Shown here piece after piece: positions 25,186 through 38,150 of a DNA stretch of 64,000 bases. Where the stretch lies: the NCBI GenBank assembly GCA_013339895.1, contig JABACO010000020.1, positions 413,054 to 477,053 on the forward strand, in the 5' to 3' direction. Each line of letters begins with the position of its first letter. The first letter of the stretch is position 1. The translations under genes were made by a program, and so were the position numbers. The notes beneath the pieces are model-generated. The model saw only the letters and a program-made list of their open reading frames with translations, searched no databases and was not told the origin of the DNA. Source of the stretch: Ephydatia muelleri (lineage: Eukaryota > Porifera > Demospongiae > Spongillida > Spongillidae).

Positions 25186-27041
25186 TTATTCGCGTAGAAT
25201 TGATTGCGATAGCTGGGCGCCATCTTAAGCACGGGGGAGGGTGGGAGGGGCGTGGGGAGGCTACATGTAGTAGATCTCAAATATTAATTTTATATCAGTT
25301 CAAGTTACGAAGGTTATCCTCAGATGTATGAATAATTGTGCCTTTATAATACAAAAATGCTTGCAATCGTATTTTCAGTACTTTATCGTTTTGCTCTCGC
25401 TTGAAAACCATTTCACATCAGACGAACCATTGAAACCAAATATTTTAATAACCAATAGCTGTTTAAAACCATTACCGATAGCTATGGAGACTAGTACTAA
25501 TGGCACGGAGGTTCCAAAACCAGGGGTGTGATTTTTTTTATCATGGCAGTTAGAAAGAAATGCAAATAAAATTATTTAAATTATTTAAAAATGGCACCCT
25601 ACACCTGACGCAGGCGTAGCCGCGTAGGGATAACAGCAACAGAACTCTCCATTTTCTTTGTTTCTCCATTGGAGAATTCCCATTGAGTGACACTACCAAG
25701 TCAACAGAAACCAAATTGAACAGATATTGTGCCCTTTGATGAGGAATCACCAAACATCAGCAGCTCTTTCACTTTTCGGTAGTCATCTCCGACAGAACCG
25801 AGGCTATGCCACCAATGCACCTGTGGAACAATGGAATACAACTAGGGGAGGAAATTGGGTGGACCCCGAGCCGGAATTGAACCCCAATACCTTGAACTTG
25901 TGAAGCTCTCGTCGTAGCCGCAATGCACTAGCTTGAAGGAATACATTTGGAACTTATACTTATGTAGATAAGCCCCAAAAATAAAAAGTTACTCCTAGCG
26001 GGATTTGAACCTATAGTGCTTCTCGATTCCTAATCACTGCACTTATCACCTCAACCGTGGGGGAATATTGCACAACGTTAGTGCCTTCGCTTAGTCACTA
26101 TGGTATATCACTCAATGGGAATACCCAATTCAACCAGAGTAAGTTTTTCCTTGTGCACGTGAGTCAAGTCACGGTGATTATATTAATCATTGCGTGTACC
26201 TTTTCGCGGCAACATTCTCATTTGTCATCACAAGAGCATAAGGAGCATATTCATGTGCATGTTCACGTGCATGTAAAGTGACGTAGGTAATTGCGGGTAG
26301 TTTTTATATTGGTACTCAGTGCAAGAAAAATAAACCACACTAATCAGTCGTACTTTTCACAGTTGATTTTTAAGAGCTCAGAAATCAGTAATGACCATAA
26401 AAGGAATGGTACTGACATGACAAGCAGTATACACTGAAGGTCCACATAACGTTCAACGTTGAATGTAAATGCTCAGTCGTTTAATGTAATTTGCATGGCA
26501 TGTTGCCCGCGCACGCGCAAGCCGTTCAATGATACATGTACTCATCTGCGCGAATCAGCCAAAACCCTGCATGTTATACATGTGGAAAAAACGATAGTCC
26601 TCTCAAATAGTCCTCTTTACTAATGATGATCCCATACACATTTTCAGTCTCACTGAATGTGTTTTCTGCACATGCGATTATCCATTGCACAGCCCTTGCG
26701 GTCACGAGACATGACTACAGTATTCAACTAGTCTAGCGCGGCGATATAGGACATACAACATTGTGCTGATGGCCATGGAAAAGTCGGATGCTACCTAATG
26801 AACCTAGTTATAGCGATTCAAACACAATGCATTTTATAATTTTAATAATATAAAAGTTTTGCAATTTTCGCGAAAACTGTCCCAATTATTTTTATACATG
26901 TACAATCATGTCTGGAAAAATATAGGCGGAACCGCGACCGTTTTAGCAACAGCACGAAAGCGGTATTGGTATCAATATACGACATTTGTATTGGTACTTG
27001 GTAACGCTACGTGGGGTTAAATTAGCTATAATATTCATGGT
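25186..27041. other. Intergenic region, tRNA-like scraps only
   Basis: No protein gene is recognised. On the minus strand around 25870-25940 and 25985-26060 there are B-box-like motifs (GGTTCAATTCC, GGTTCAAATCCC) without a foldable cloverleaf, suggesting tRNA-derived SINE remnants. A short inverted motif AACGTTCAACGTTGAATGT lies at about 26448-26466. Confidence 0.5.
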
Positions 27042-27046
27042 ATTCT

Positions 27047-27850
27047 CAGGGCCGTCGCCGCCGTACAAAGTGGTCCGGTTGTAGATAATGGCGGACGTGT
27101 AGTCGGAGCCGCCCTGGGGAGGGTGTGGGAGGGGGCCACCCCTCCCGCCCAGCTAGTGGGTATGGGGGGAGCGCTGTAAGCTCCCCCAGCGGGGTCTGGG
27201 GCGGTGCCCCTGAAGCCAACGCTTTTTGCGTTATAAAACCTCCAAAAACTACACAAAAAGTGCAATATATAGTACGTATAGAACTGAACTCATCGTCCAT
27301 TCATTTAGAAAATACGACACTGAGACACAGAGGTACACAACTATAGATGCTTACTTAAGTAACAGTGGCATCTTTCCCAAGTGCACTAAAAGGCACTTAC
27401 AAATGGGACTTATAATTCTGCCTAGCAGTGACGCAAGCGTTGCAGAACATCTTTGGGTTTGGCCAAGTATTGAACCACTTGCTCTTTGATGAACAAAAAC
27501 AGATTTTGTCTTTCCAAAGCTTCGGAAAATCAAAGCGTTTAGGATCGTGCATGTGGAGCTCATCAGGCAGGCTGGGAATCGACTCTCGCACATCGGCAAT
27601 AGTAGCCATTTTAAATGGAACTGCTAGTTTAGTAGCTTTGTAGCTAACAACATGTTTGCAGACATTGATCGCCACATGTAGTAGTATGTAAAGTAAGGGC
27701 TGACGCATGTATATACATGTACATGTAGGGCCTAGATCGAACAAGTAACGTACGTGACGTACTATACAATAATGTAATAAAATGGATCCGAGACCGAGAC
27801 AGCAGAGGTCCGGTTAAAACCGTGCAACCGGACTGGCGGCGACGGCCCTG
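27047..27850. mobile_element. hAT-like element with ends CAGGGCCGTCGCCGCC, 5-bp duplication ATTCT
   Basis: The 16-bp terminal inverted repeats are exact, and subterminal GGTCCGGTTG / CAACCGGAC are also mirrored. ATTCT lies directly outside both ends (27042-27046 and 27851-27855). The minus-strand frame 27608-27397 begins MATIADVRESIPSLPDELHM, with Cys residues in CFCSS and MFCNACV, reminiscent of a TTF/BED-type zinc finger at the start of hAT transposases. The rest of a transposase is absent in 804 bp, so the element is non-autonomous. Confidence 0.85.
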
Positions 27851-28180
27851 ATTCTGGCGCTACGCGGTTATTAATAGCATGGTGTTTGCGTCCTAATGAT
27901 TGGGTGCTGCGTGGTTATTAATAGCAATGATTGCGAGTCACGTGGTTATTAAGTGCATGGAGTCACGTGGTTATTAATAGCATGTTGTTTGCGTCGTTGA
28001 CATATGGCCTGCACAGAGTAAAGTTGCTGCCTTTGACCTTACTGTGGTGTCTCCGCTTAACCCTACCTTTATCTCTGAAGCGGGTCGCACAGCAGGATCA
28101 GCAGCGGTTGCCGCTGAGCTAAGGAAGCACTCTGCCAATGATGCCAAGTGTTCCGAGTTGGGGTGGACGTGATATACCTT

Positions 28181-29773
28181 AATATGGATAAGACCTTATT
28201 CGACCGCAATATGAATATATAAATGTCACGCGCTTGTAGCGATATTTACCAATTAAGTCACGTGACATCGACGTCGTTTGTGCGACAGTTTTTGTTGTAA
28301 GTAAAGCTGTATTTTTTTGCTATGCCTTTATGTCATAAAAATGGTTGTAACCATTACAAAATTCCCAGTAGTCGATGTTGTTTGACTTTTGAACTCTGTT
28401 ACGCGGGAAAAATTATTACACAAAGGCTTTGTGTTAAGGCCGGCATACACGGGGCGACTTCCTGCCGATTTGTCGCATGCAACTCAAATGAATATGAACA
28501 AATGTTCCGCAAACCATCAGTAAACTAAACAATTACGGAACTTTTACCCATATTCATTCGAGTTGCATGCGACAAATCGGCAGGAAGTCGCCCCGTGTAT
28601 GCCGGCCTTAAGGCTACGTTGCTTCGTGTACACATTAGAGGTACTGTGTTACTGAATTTGTACGTAGCGCACCATTACGCACTGGGAGATGTGTTTTTGC
28701 TGAATGGTCTGTAAGAACTTAGTGACTTATCGTTCAAACACTTAATTTAATATAGTATGGTTTGTGTAAGGCTAGCTTCATTCCTTTAGACATGTATGTT
28801 TTCTAAATTCGCTCGGTGTATTCTACGACGGTTTCTGCACTGGGAGATTATGTTTTGAACCCTTCGTATACCCGTCTTCGTATGTCATGAACTCGCAAAG
28901 CGTTGCATTTATTATGTTCATGTTAATTTGTTAATTAATTGCAGATCAGTTCCGAGTATGCCAAAAGTAAAAAAGAACAGGCGCCGTTTATATGACCCAC
29001 GAAAGAATATGCATCGGTGCAAAAGTTATTCCCTGGATCCAGTAGAACCCTAACCCTAAGTAAATGAAAATGATTTGTGTGATGGTTGAAGCCAGCTGCA
29101 TTTCACAGAAGTGCAGGCAGTCTCCTTGGTAAGGTTAGCCTTTGCCATCACAGCATAGAGCAAAGCTGCCACATGGGAACAGGCTTCCCCAGCACCTGCC
29201 ATACAGTTGCAATGAGCACGTGCCATCGTACTGAACGCCTATCCATGGCCTTAAGGGAGGAGAGGTCATCTTCTGGCTATGCTTTACCTAAAATGTGAAT
29301 GCATCTGATACCACAAGTAACAATTAATGCACATGCATATATAACGTGTACCATAGCAGAAAGAAGACACGTTTGTGCATGGCGTTGTGTTTAGCAATCC
29401 AACTTCGCTTACATATCCCGCAGTGAAATAGGCCCATGCCTCTGTACTTTTGTATGCTTTTAATTCATCTTTTGTGTACGGAGAAGGAGTATGAATGAAA
29501 TACACACAAATGTCGGGAAACGACACGTCAGGCCAACGAGAGAGGTTGTAGTCCCAAGCATCTTTTGGAGTCATGTACGGATCTGTTGTTATGCCTAGCA
29601 TACCAAGTTTCTCATTATAGCGTGACTTCCCGACTGCATCAAGCTGCTTAAACGCATCCGATTGTTCAGCCATACTCAATAACGGCGACGCCTTTCTCAA
29701 TAAACAATCAATCATGTCACATGCAAGTCACGCAATAATTTATTCATAATTGCGGTCGAATAAGGTCTATTCC
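28181..29773. mobile_element. Element inserted in the retroelement-like ORF; carries one transposon exon
   Basis: Inverted ends share ACCTTATTCGACCGCAAT (left, near 28192-28209) and its complement (right, near 29749-29767). The outermost bases and target duplication cannot be fixed. The insertion is proven by the host frame continuing on the other side. On the minus strand, 29673-29413 encodes MAEQSDAFKQLDAVGKSRYN, then SRWPDVSFPDICVYF and SPYTKDELKAYKSTEAWAYF, followed by a donor GTAAGC. From memory, the KAYKS-LEAY-type motif occurs at the N-terminus of SWIM/YqaJ-type transposon-associated proteins in marine invertebrates. Only this exon remains here. Confidence 0.6.
28434..28611. mobile_element. 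178-bp palindromic MITE with TTAA ends
   Basis: Arms of about 62 bp starting TTAAGGCCGGCATACACGGG are almost perfect inverted copies around a 50-bp centre. TTAA stands at both outer ends, either as target duplication (piggyBac or Kolobok-like) or as part of the palindrome. It is nested inside the 28181-29773 element. A 68-codon frame running through it is accidental. Confidence 0.85.
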
Positions 29774-30114
29774 CCTTGTGGCCGAGTCATATAGAGCTTG
29801 GGGCAGCGAAGCGGTGCAAGCTTTTTTACGGCTCGCATCATACCTTGCCACAAGGACCAACTCCCTCAAGTCCAAGGTTGTCTGCAGCCTGTACGGCCGC
29901 CTTAATTTGACTCTTGTGCGAGCCAATGCCCGAGCCCTCCTCTTACGATGTGGATGTTCCCTTCAGGAGGGAGATATTTTCATCATCGTAACTTTCATAG
30001 CTAGTGTGTCTCCGTGTTGTCAGGGTAGGTATGTATTTTAATATAGTTATTATTCATGTGTTTATTAATATAAATTTTTATCATAGTTAAAATTGAATAC
30101 ATTATCATATTTGT

Positions 30115-31333
30115 ATACATACTACAATACATACATAATACATACATACATACTACATACATTACATACATACTACATACATACATAAATACATCATACT
30201 ACATACATACAGACATTACATACAATACAACATAATACATACATACATACATAATCATACATACAGACATACTACATACATACAGCATACATACATACAT
30301 ACATACATTACATACATACCCATACATAACATACATAACATACATACATACATACATACATCTACATACATACCATACATACATACATACACATACATAC
30401 ATACATACATACATACATACATACATCATACATACATACATACTACATACATACATACATACATACATACATACATACATACATACATACATACATACAT
30501 ACATACATACTACATACATACAACATACATACATACATACACCATACATACTATACATACATACATACATACATACATACTACATACATACATACATACA
30601 TACATACATACATACATACATCATACATACATACATACATACATACATACATACATACATACATACATACATACATACATACATACATACATACATACAT
30701 ACATACATACATACATCACATACATACATACATACATACATACAATACATACATACATACATACATACATACATACATACATACATACATCCAACATACA
30801 TCATACATACATACCTACATACATACATACATACATACATACATACATACCTACATACATACATACATACATACATACATACAACATACATACATACTAC
30901 ATACATACATACATACATACATACATACATAGCATACATACATACATACATACATACATACATACTACATACATACATACATACATACATACATACAACA
31001 TACATACATACATACATACATACATACATACATACATACATACAACTACATACATACAGACATACATACATACATACATACATACAACATACCTACATAC
31101 ATCATACATACATACATACATACATACATACATACATACATACATACATACATACACATACATACATACATACATACATACATACATACATACATACATA
31201 CAACATACATACATACATACATACATACATACATACATACATACATTACATACCTACATACATACATTACATACATACATACATACATACATTACATTAC
31301 ATTACATTACATACATACATACATACATACATA
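30115..31333. repeat. ATAC/GTAT tetranucleotide microsatellite, about 1.2 kb
   Basis: The (CATA)n tract has scattered 1-nt slips and substitutions. It is flanked by inverted copies of about 110 bp (29916-30034 and 31331-31440) that contain the end of the retroelement-like ORF (TTACGATGTGGATGTTCCCT and complement). The MYVC-rich frames are artefacts of the repeat. Confidence 0.95.
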
Positions 31334-31440
31334 CCCTGACACACTGAGACACACTAGCTATGAAAGTTACGATGATGAAATATCCCCCTCCTGAAGGGAA
31401 CATCCACATCGTAAGAGGAGGGCTCGGGCATTGGCTCGCA

Positions 31441-32311
31441 TAATATGTTTTTTAATATTATGTTTGATAATGATACATGTGATAATATACATAATAATAA
31501 TAATAATAATCTGTAACTTGATACAATTCTATATATTGTATGTATCGAACCCCTAACATACACATTACAATTAGAATTAGCTTACCAGAGCTGCATAGGA
31601 AACGATTCACGTGCGCCATACATTTGTATGAGAGCTCCGCGAGCGATGCTAATTCCCGTTTTTAATGTGTTATAAGGGGCGGACGAAGGAGAAGGAAAAG
31701 AAGCTTTTCTGTTTGGTACTTGAGAATTTTGACCAGCATCTGGTAGGTTTAGATTAAGTAAAGTGGGATTGATAGCGGGGTACAGTTTTTGAGCGGAAAC
31801 CCCCGCTATTTTGGTATTTTACATCATTTGCGTGCTTTAAAGTGCTATTACCGCTTTTCAACTAATGATTCGTAAAGCAGCTAGAAAGGTTACTAACTAA
31901 ATGTATTGTGGCATGAGTAGGGTTTTGTCGCGAAAGCGCTTCTAGAATTGGATTATCGATACGTGGATACCTCAAGTTTGTGGGACAGTCTAGCCTTTGT
32001 TTCAATTGTCGGCAAATGCTCCACTATGTAGGAAAGTGTTGCCTGAGTGGTGCGCATGTACTTTTATGTGATGTCTGCATATGAGTACCGTATGTCTATA
32101 ACTATTTAAAGAGATGGGAAGGAGAAAATTTCGATTGGCGCGCCATCGCGAAAGAATGAAGAAAGAAACATAGTACATCGATGCTCGTATCTGTACCCCG
32201 AGGTGCTATAACTGTGTCAGTTGGTTCGATGACCATTCAGAGCTCAACACCAGGCCTCCATCCTGCCGTTCAGTGTCAGCCTACTGAAGAAACTGGTCCA
32301 ATGCTTGTATC
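31441..32311. other. Intergenic sequence, host of a hAT-like insertion
   Basis: A short (AAT)n tract lies at 31495-31510. 31597-31622 repeats 10280-10306 (ACGTGCGCCATACAT) in the same orientation. 32216-32311 is an open frame that would continue at 33481-33581 if the intervening hAT-like element were absent (…PMLVSFPIS, then VFMQRKITSVDILLSRLKK). This suggests a coding sequence was interrupted. The protein is not recognised. Confidence 0.45.
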
Positions 32312-32319
32312 CTTCCCGA

Positions 32320-33472
32320 TAGGGTGTGTAACCTCCCCTGCATAATGAAAATCGATTTTTCCGAATACTTTTAAAACACTAATCGATTTTTCAGGTTTTG
32401 GTGGATCTGAAAATCGATTTTTCCGAATAGTTTAAAAAACAAAATCGATTTTTCCGAATAGGTTTTGCCTAATTTCCTGCCGAATACCTAGGTTATGGTG
32501 CTTGTGGAGTGCACACTGAGAAGATAATTTATGTCTGCACAGAAATCCACCTGGTCTCGCACCAAACTAGAGCTATGCATGTCAGTTGAAAACACAGAGA
32601 CACAAAGATCTACAGTAGCATGTGTTTGTCATGTAGAGTTTAATAAATTGTATGTCTTTACCAGGTACTTGTACATATCAATAGTAATGTAAACCTAACC
32701 ATCCAACACTAACCACTGAGACCAGACATCACCATTAAAAACTCACCCCACATCACGTACAATAACGTACTCCACTTACAATCATCCCTCAACACTCCAT
32801 TCACGTTCTCGCTATAAATGCATATCAAATTTCCCATTAGTATAATTGCGTAATGCTCTCCAATTCCTACACATACGCAAACAGAGCGCGGATACTTACT
32901 TGAAGTGGGTAAGAAGTCTGACATTCTATTTCACTCGCTAGCGCAATGTACCACTGTACAATAAAATAATGCAATACTAGTACTACATAAATGTATTGCT
33001 ACTACATATAAACACAACTCGTGGCATATACTAATGAACTTCGTTACTTACTTGAAGACGATGATAAAAGCATTGACGCTGTATATTTTGTATCCCCAAT
33101 TGATGCGCATTAAATATTTAGTATTATATTACTATCTATTTACTCAATACCTATCGAATTATAAATTGTTTCTGTATGTATAAAATTAATAGTAAAAACA
33201 ACAGTGACGTATTTTATATATATAACTCTAATACTCTGTTGAAAATCATATCCGGATATTAGTATAAAACGGTATTCGAATAATGGGCGAATTGTCGATG
33301 CTGACGACGAATACCTAAGTACCTCCGAATGGAGAAACATAAACCGGTTATTTCGAATACATAAAATTCACTAATCGATTTTTCCGAGTAATGCTAAATT
33401 GCTATTCGAACGGGTAGGTTCTTGCGAATATCCGAATAACCCGAATAACGTGATAACCGGTTACACACCCTA
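32320..33472. mobile_element. Non-autonomous hAT-like element, 8-bp duplication CTTCCCGA
   Basis: The ends TAGGGTGTGTAACC and GGTTACACACCCTA are inverted repeats. CTTCCCGA occurs directly outside both (32312-32319 and 33473-33480). Inside both ends lie repeated AATCGATTTTTCCGAATA motifs. The centre has no transposase frame. End sequence and duplication length fit the hAT superfamily. Confidence 0.9.
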
Positions 33473-33481
33473 CTTCCCGAT

Positions 33482-34069
33482 ATCTGTTTTTATGCAGAGA
33501 AAAATCACAAGTGTTGATATCCTTTTGTCGAGGCTTAAAAAGATATGTTGTAATGATGTATTGAAAAAATTCTTATCATGAAAAATAAAAAGTACACAGG
33601 GGGGATTCGAACCCATGTACATACATTACATGAAGTCCGCGTTAAATTAGTGTTGATGCTCGTTTCTATATATTATCATAAATTATAATCTATGATATTA
33701 TCTCTGGACCAGATTTAACCTGCCGTATAACTTAGTTGAAACATTGATCATAAGACGTGTAGCCAGTCGAGAAAAGTTGCTATGTAATGGTTATTCATCA
33801 TGTTTATTAAACTACAGTAATTAAGGTTACGTACCGCATGGCTTTTTTGTAAGGTTTCAAACCAGACCTTGAGAGGAAGAAAGCGGCTCACGCTGTATCA
33901 GTATCATTATTACGTGCACACATACTATGTTTGTGTTAGATTTACGGAGCTAAAACAGGCCTATATACGGAGCCATTCACTTGCGCATGCGCAAGGGCAC
34001 CATGTTTTGAGCCCCTCCTCTGACCACAAAATCACATGACCTTATCATTTGCACTAGTAAGCGACCACG
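33482..34069. other. Upstream region of the cathepsin L gene
   Basis: 33481-33581 may continue a disrupted frame. A tRNA-like B box (GGTTCGAATCCCC, minus strand) lies near 33602-33616 next to an AAAAATAAAAAGT tail, probably a SINE scrap. TATATA at 33962-33967 is about 105 bp before the cathepsin start, and a TGCGCATGCGCA palindrome lies at about 33983-33994. Promoter function is not proven. Confidence 0.4.
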
Positions 34070-35044
34070 ATGAAGCTCCTCGTTCTCTGCACCCTGATCG
34101 CAGCAGCTGCCGCCTTTGATTTCTCCAAGGAATGGCGCGCCTGGAAAGCCGAGCATGGCAAGAGCTACAAGAACCACAAAGAGGAGGTGCAACGACACAT
34201 CACCTGGCAGGCGAACAAGAAGTACATTGACGAGCACAACCAACACGCCGGCGTGTTCGGATACACGCTCAAAATGAACCAGTTCGGTGACCTCGAGAAC
34301 TCCGAATTCAAGTCTCTCTACAATGGGTACCGCATGTCAAGTGCGCCGCGAAAGGGCAAGCCTTTCGTTCCCGCCACTCGCGTGCAGGATCTTCCCGCCA
34401 CCGTGGACTGGAATCAGAAGGGTTGGGTGACCCCCGTCAAGAATCAGGGCCAGTGCGGGTCATGCTGGTCCTTCAGCGCTACGGGATCGATGGAAGGTCA
34501 GCACTTCAATTCCACAGGAACGCTCGTTTCTCTTAGTGAACAGAACTTGGTCGACTGCTCCGCGGCTGAAGGGAACCAAGGCTGCAATGGCGGCTTGATG
34601 GACGATGCCTTCGAATACGTCATCAAGAACAACGGGATTGACACCGAGGCAAGCTATCCGTATATGGCCGTGGACTCGAGCTGCAAATTCAAATCCGCTG
34701 ACGTCGGCGCTACCATCTCCGGATACGTTGACGTCACCAAGGACAGCGAGAGCGACCTCCAAGTTGCCGTGGCAACCATCGGCCCCGTCTCGGTCGCAAT
34801 CGACGCCTCGCACATAAGCTTCCAGTTCTACAGCAGTGGTGTGTATGACCCTCTCATCTGCTCATCCACAAACCTGGATCACGGTGTGCTTGCTGTTGGC
34901 TATGGCACTGATGGCTCCAAAGACTACTGGCTTGTGAAGAACAGCTGGGGAGCATCTTGGGGCATGAGTGGCTACATTGAGATGGTCCGTAACCATAACA
35001 ACAAGTGTGGCATAGCTACTTCTGCCAGCTACCCTGTTGTGTAG
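34070..35044 (+). CDS. CTSL: Cathepsin L-like cysteine protease, intronless
   Basis: A 324-aa prepro-cathepsin L of the C1A papain family, a lysosomal or secreted endopeptidase. Residues 1-15 form a signal peptide ([15 protein letters not shown]). The propeptide (about 17-108) has the ERFNIN-type helix ([20 protein letters not shown]) and the GNFD-like MNQFGDL. The mature enzyme starts near LPATVDW. The oxyanion Gln is 126 and the catalytic Cys 132 in [11 protein letters not shown]. The catalytic His is 271 in [11 protein letters not shown] and the Asn 291 in NSWG. Disulfide cysteines and the [11 protein letters not shown] signature of cathepsin L are present. Length is normal for the family. 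The gene has no introns, unlike all neighbours, and its coding part is GC-richer. It lies tail to tail with NUDCD3 (126 bp between stops). All catalytic residues are intact. Confidence 0.97.
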   Translation: MKLLVLCTLIAAAAAFDFSKEWRAWKAEHGKSYKNHKEEVQRHITWQANKKYIDEHNQHAGVFGYTLKMNQFGDLENSEFKSLYNGYRMSSAPRKGKPFVPATRVQDLPATVDWNQKGWVTPVKNQGQCGSCWSFSATGSMEGQHFNSTGTLVSLSEQNLVDCSAAEGNQGCNGGLMDDAFEYVIKNNGIDTEASYPYMAVDSSCKFKSADVGATISGYVDVTKDSESDLQVAVATIGPVSVAIDASHISFQFYSSGVYDPLICSSTNLDHGVLAVGYGTDGSKDYWLVKNSWGASWGMSGYIEMVRNHNNKCGIATSASYPVV

Positions 35045-35170
35045 TGAACCCCACCCCCTCTCCATGAACTAATCTCTAAAAGCTGACTTGTACAATGTTC
35101 TATTTTGTTACCAATATTTTGATTAATTAAACAGTGAATCGTATAAGCATGGCAGCATGAGGGCACAGAG

Positions 35171-35978
35171 TCAGTTCCAGTCACCTGATACATCTACCTT
35201 GGTGGGATCAAATGGGGTGCCTTTGAAGGGGGAGCCAGGGGCATCCCAGGCCTTCTGCAGTACGTCGTACGTCTTCTGCTGGCCACTGGTTGGTTTCCCA
35301 AGCATCTTCTGGTGGTGGTCGTAAGTCACTCGCTGGATGGCTGCCTGGGCCTCTTCATCAAAGTCACTCATATTTTTGGTATTGTCCACTTTGGACAGAT
35401 CAATCTCAGTGTCTCCAACCATCACTGACTTCCACATCATCTCCTTGGTCTTCTCTAGGTTGATCTGCAAGACACCACTCCCTTTGTCCAAGTTCCAGAG
35501 TGAGTCCTCCACTTTGATCCGGTTCAGCAACTGCCCATCTACCATCACCTTCCTCTCTGGCTTCAGAACGACCACAGTGAGGTGATCGTTCTTTATATCT
35601 ACCTTGACATCTTTGGCGGTTATACTAGGGTCCACGGGAATACGGATGTCAACATCTGTTAGTGTCTGGGACCACGTATAGTTTTCCAGCCGAGCTCCAT
35701 TGTAAGCGTCCGAGGCCAAATCGGAAGACGCTTTCCGTTCTTTCTTATCTGCGTGTACAGGAGTCCTGCACGTCTGTAAGTCTACACCTGGTACAGCTCC
35801 TTCTGTGATAGCAGCCGCACAAGTACCCTCCCACGCTTTTCTGACACATCGGTGCGCTCGACTGAGTCATGGCTTCAGCTCTCTTCGTTTCTTCCTCGCG
35901 CATAATCTCCGCTTCTCGTTTTCGAGTGAGTACCTCGTACTTCTTAAAGGCCTACGGGGCAACACACCACGTGAGCTA

Positions 35979-36065
<87 letters not shown>

Positions 36066-36281
36066 GGGAACACTTACTTGCATCACCATCTCTTGCGCGA
36101 CTCCAGGCGGGAAGCCCATCTTAGCTCTCTCGTGTGGCATAATAACGTAAAAATCGGTCCTACGAGCCAAAAAACTGAACATCTCGTCAAGGTAGGTCTG
36201 TAATTTTCCACAGCTTTGAAGTACCCCCATGAAAGCTGTATCGTACACCCTGTCCTGTCCTGTTAAAGAATGCGAATCCAT
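35171..36281 (-). CDS. NUDCD3: NudC domain-containing protein 3
   Basis: Three exons: 36281-36078, 35951-35835 and 35773-35171, about 307 aa. In animals NUDCD3 is an Hsp90 co-chaperone that stabilises dynein intermediate chain. The N-terminus (YDTAFMGVLQSC, RRTDFYVIMPHERAKMGFPP) matches the NUDCD3-specific N-terminal domain. A charged helix follows (KKYEVLTRKREAEIMREEET). The CS/p23-like domain begins ENYTWSQTLTDVDIRIPV. The C-terminus with FDEEAQAAIQRVTYDHHQK and WDAPGSPFKGTPFDP distinguishes NUDCD3 from NUDC. The boundary between exons 2 and 3 is chosen to keep frame (donor AGC|GTGGGA, acceptor TTACAG) and is the least certain part. Intron 1 contains a CA microsatellite (35977-36062). The gene starts head to head with NDUFAB1. 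Confidence 0.92.
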
Positions 36282-36390
36282 TGCTCTGGGTCGTTGCACG
36301 AAATAATATGCCGGGCCACAATTAACACGTTCGATTATGACGCTCACATGGTCTCACGTGCATCTAAATTTATAACAGCCTGTAGGAACG
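36282..36390. promoter_or_regulatory. Bidirectional promoter, NUDCD3 / NDUFAB1
   Basis: Only 109 bp separate the two divergent start codons, so both promoters must overlap. It contains CTCACATGGTCTCACGTGCA (E-box-like CACGTG). No TATA box is seen. Confidence 0.6.
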
Positions 36391-37739
<1,349 letters not shown>

Positions 37740-37908
37740 TCCCGTCAGGTTACCATCACTGGTTGCCAACACACTTGGTGGCACAGCTGCCATGAATTGT
37801 ATTATTATTATTGTTCGTATAAGTTGCTTTGGTGGCACATTGTCTTGTAACTAGGTTAGTGGCTACTCCTTTGAATATCTTCTGTAGTTTCATACTTGCA
37901 GTAACTTC

Positions 37909-38094
37909 TCAGTGTCTCCATCTTGCTTCATGGCCACCTTCCATTTGTGGCTCCAGGAACCCTCTGAACTCTGTTCCATTGTACAGCCACCTGGCCCCAT
38001 ACCCTACCCATGATGTCTCCATTAGAAGAACATCATGCAAATGGTGACAGTTCTCACCTTCAATGGTGCGCATCTCGATGACTTTGACATCATG

Positions 38095-38150
<56 letters not shown>

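Larger units (their letters stand above)
28007..30003 (+). pseudogene. Retroelement-like ORF C-terminus, split by an inserted element
   Basis: The left part (28007-28176) reads KVAAFDLTVVSPLNP, FISEAGRTAGSAAVAAELRK and ANDAKCSELGW. The right part (29768-30003) resumes in register with IPLVAESYRAWGSEAVQAFL, SYLATRTNSLKS and YGRLNLTLVRANARALLLRC. From memory, this two-part module ends many cnidarian and sponge predicted proteins that carry reverse-transcriptase-like domains; the exact class is uncertain. About 1.6 kb of unrelated sequence separates the halves. The (GTAT)n-like microsatellite starts soon after the frame ends, as if it were the element's 3' tail. Confidence 0.65.

Noticed and set aside
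25870..26062. Two possible minus-strand tRNA genes
   Set aside because: B boxes are present but the T stem, acceptor stem and anticodon arm do not pair; more likely SINE remnants.
29046..29059. Telomere-like CCCTAACCCTAA
   Set aside because: Only two units, so no evidence for an interstitial telomere or a fusion.
30199..31288. MYVC-repeat open frames
   Set aside because: Pure translation of the ATAC tetranucleotide array; no codon bias or start context.
33595..33650. Possible tRNA or SINE on the minus strand near GGTTCGAATCCCC
   Set aside because: Only the B box and an A-rich tail can be seen; no A box or cloverleaf.
34460..34813. 117-codon minus-strand frame inside cathepsin L
   Set aside because: Shadow frame over a verified protease gene.
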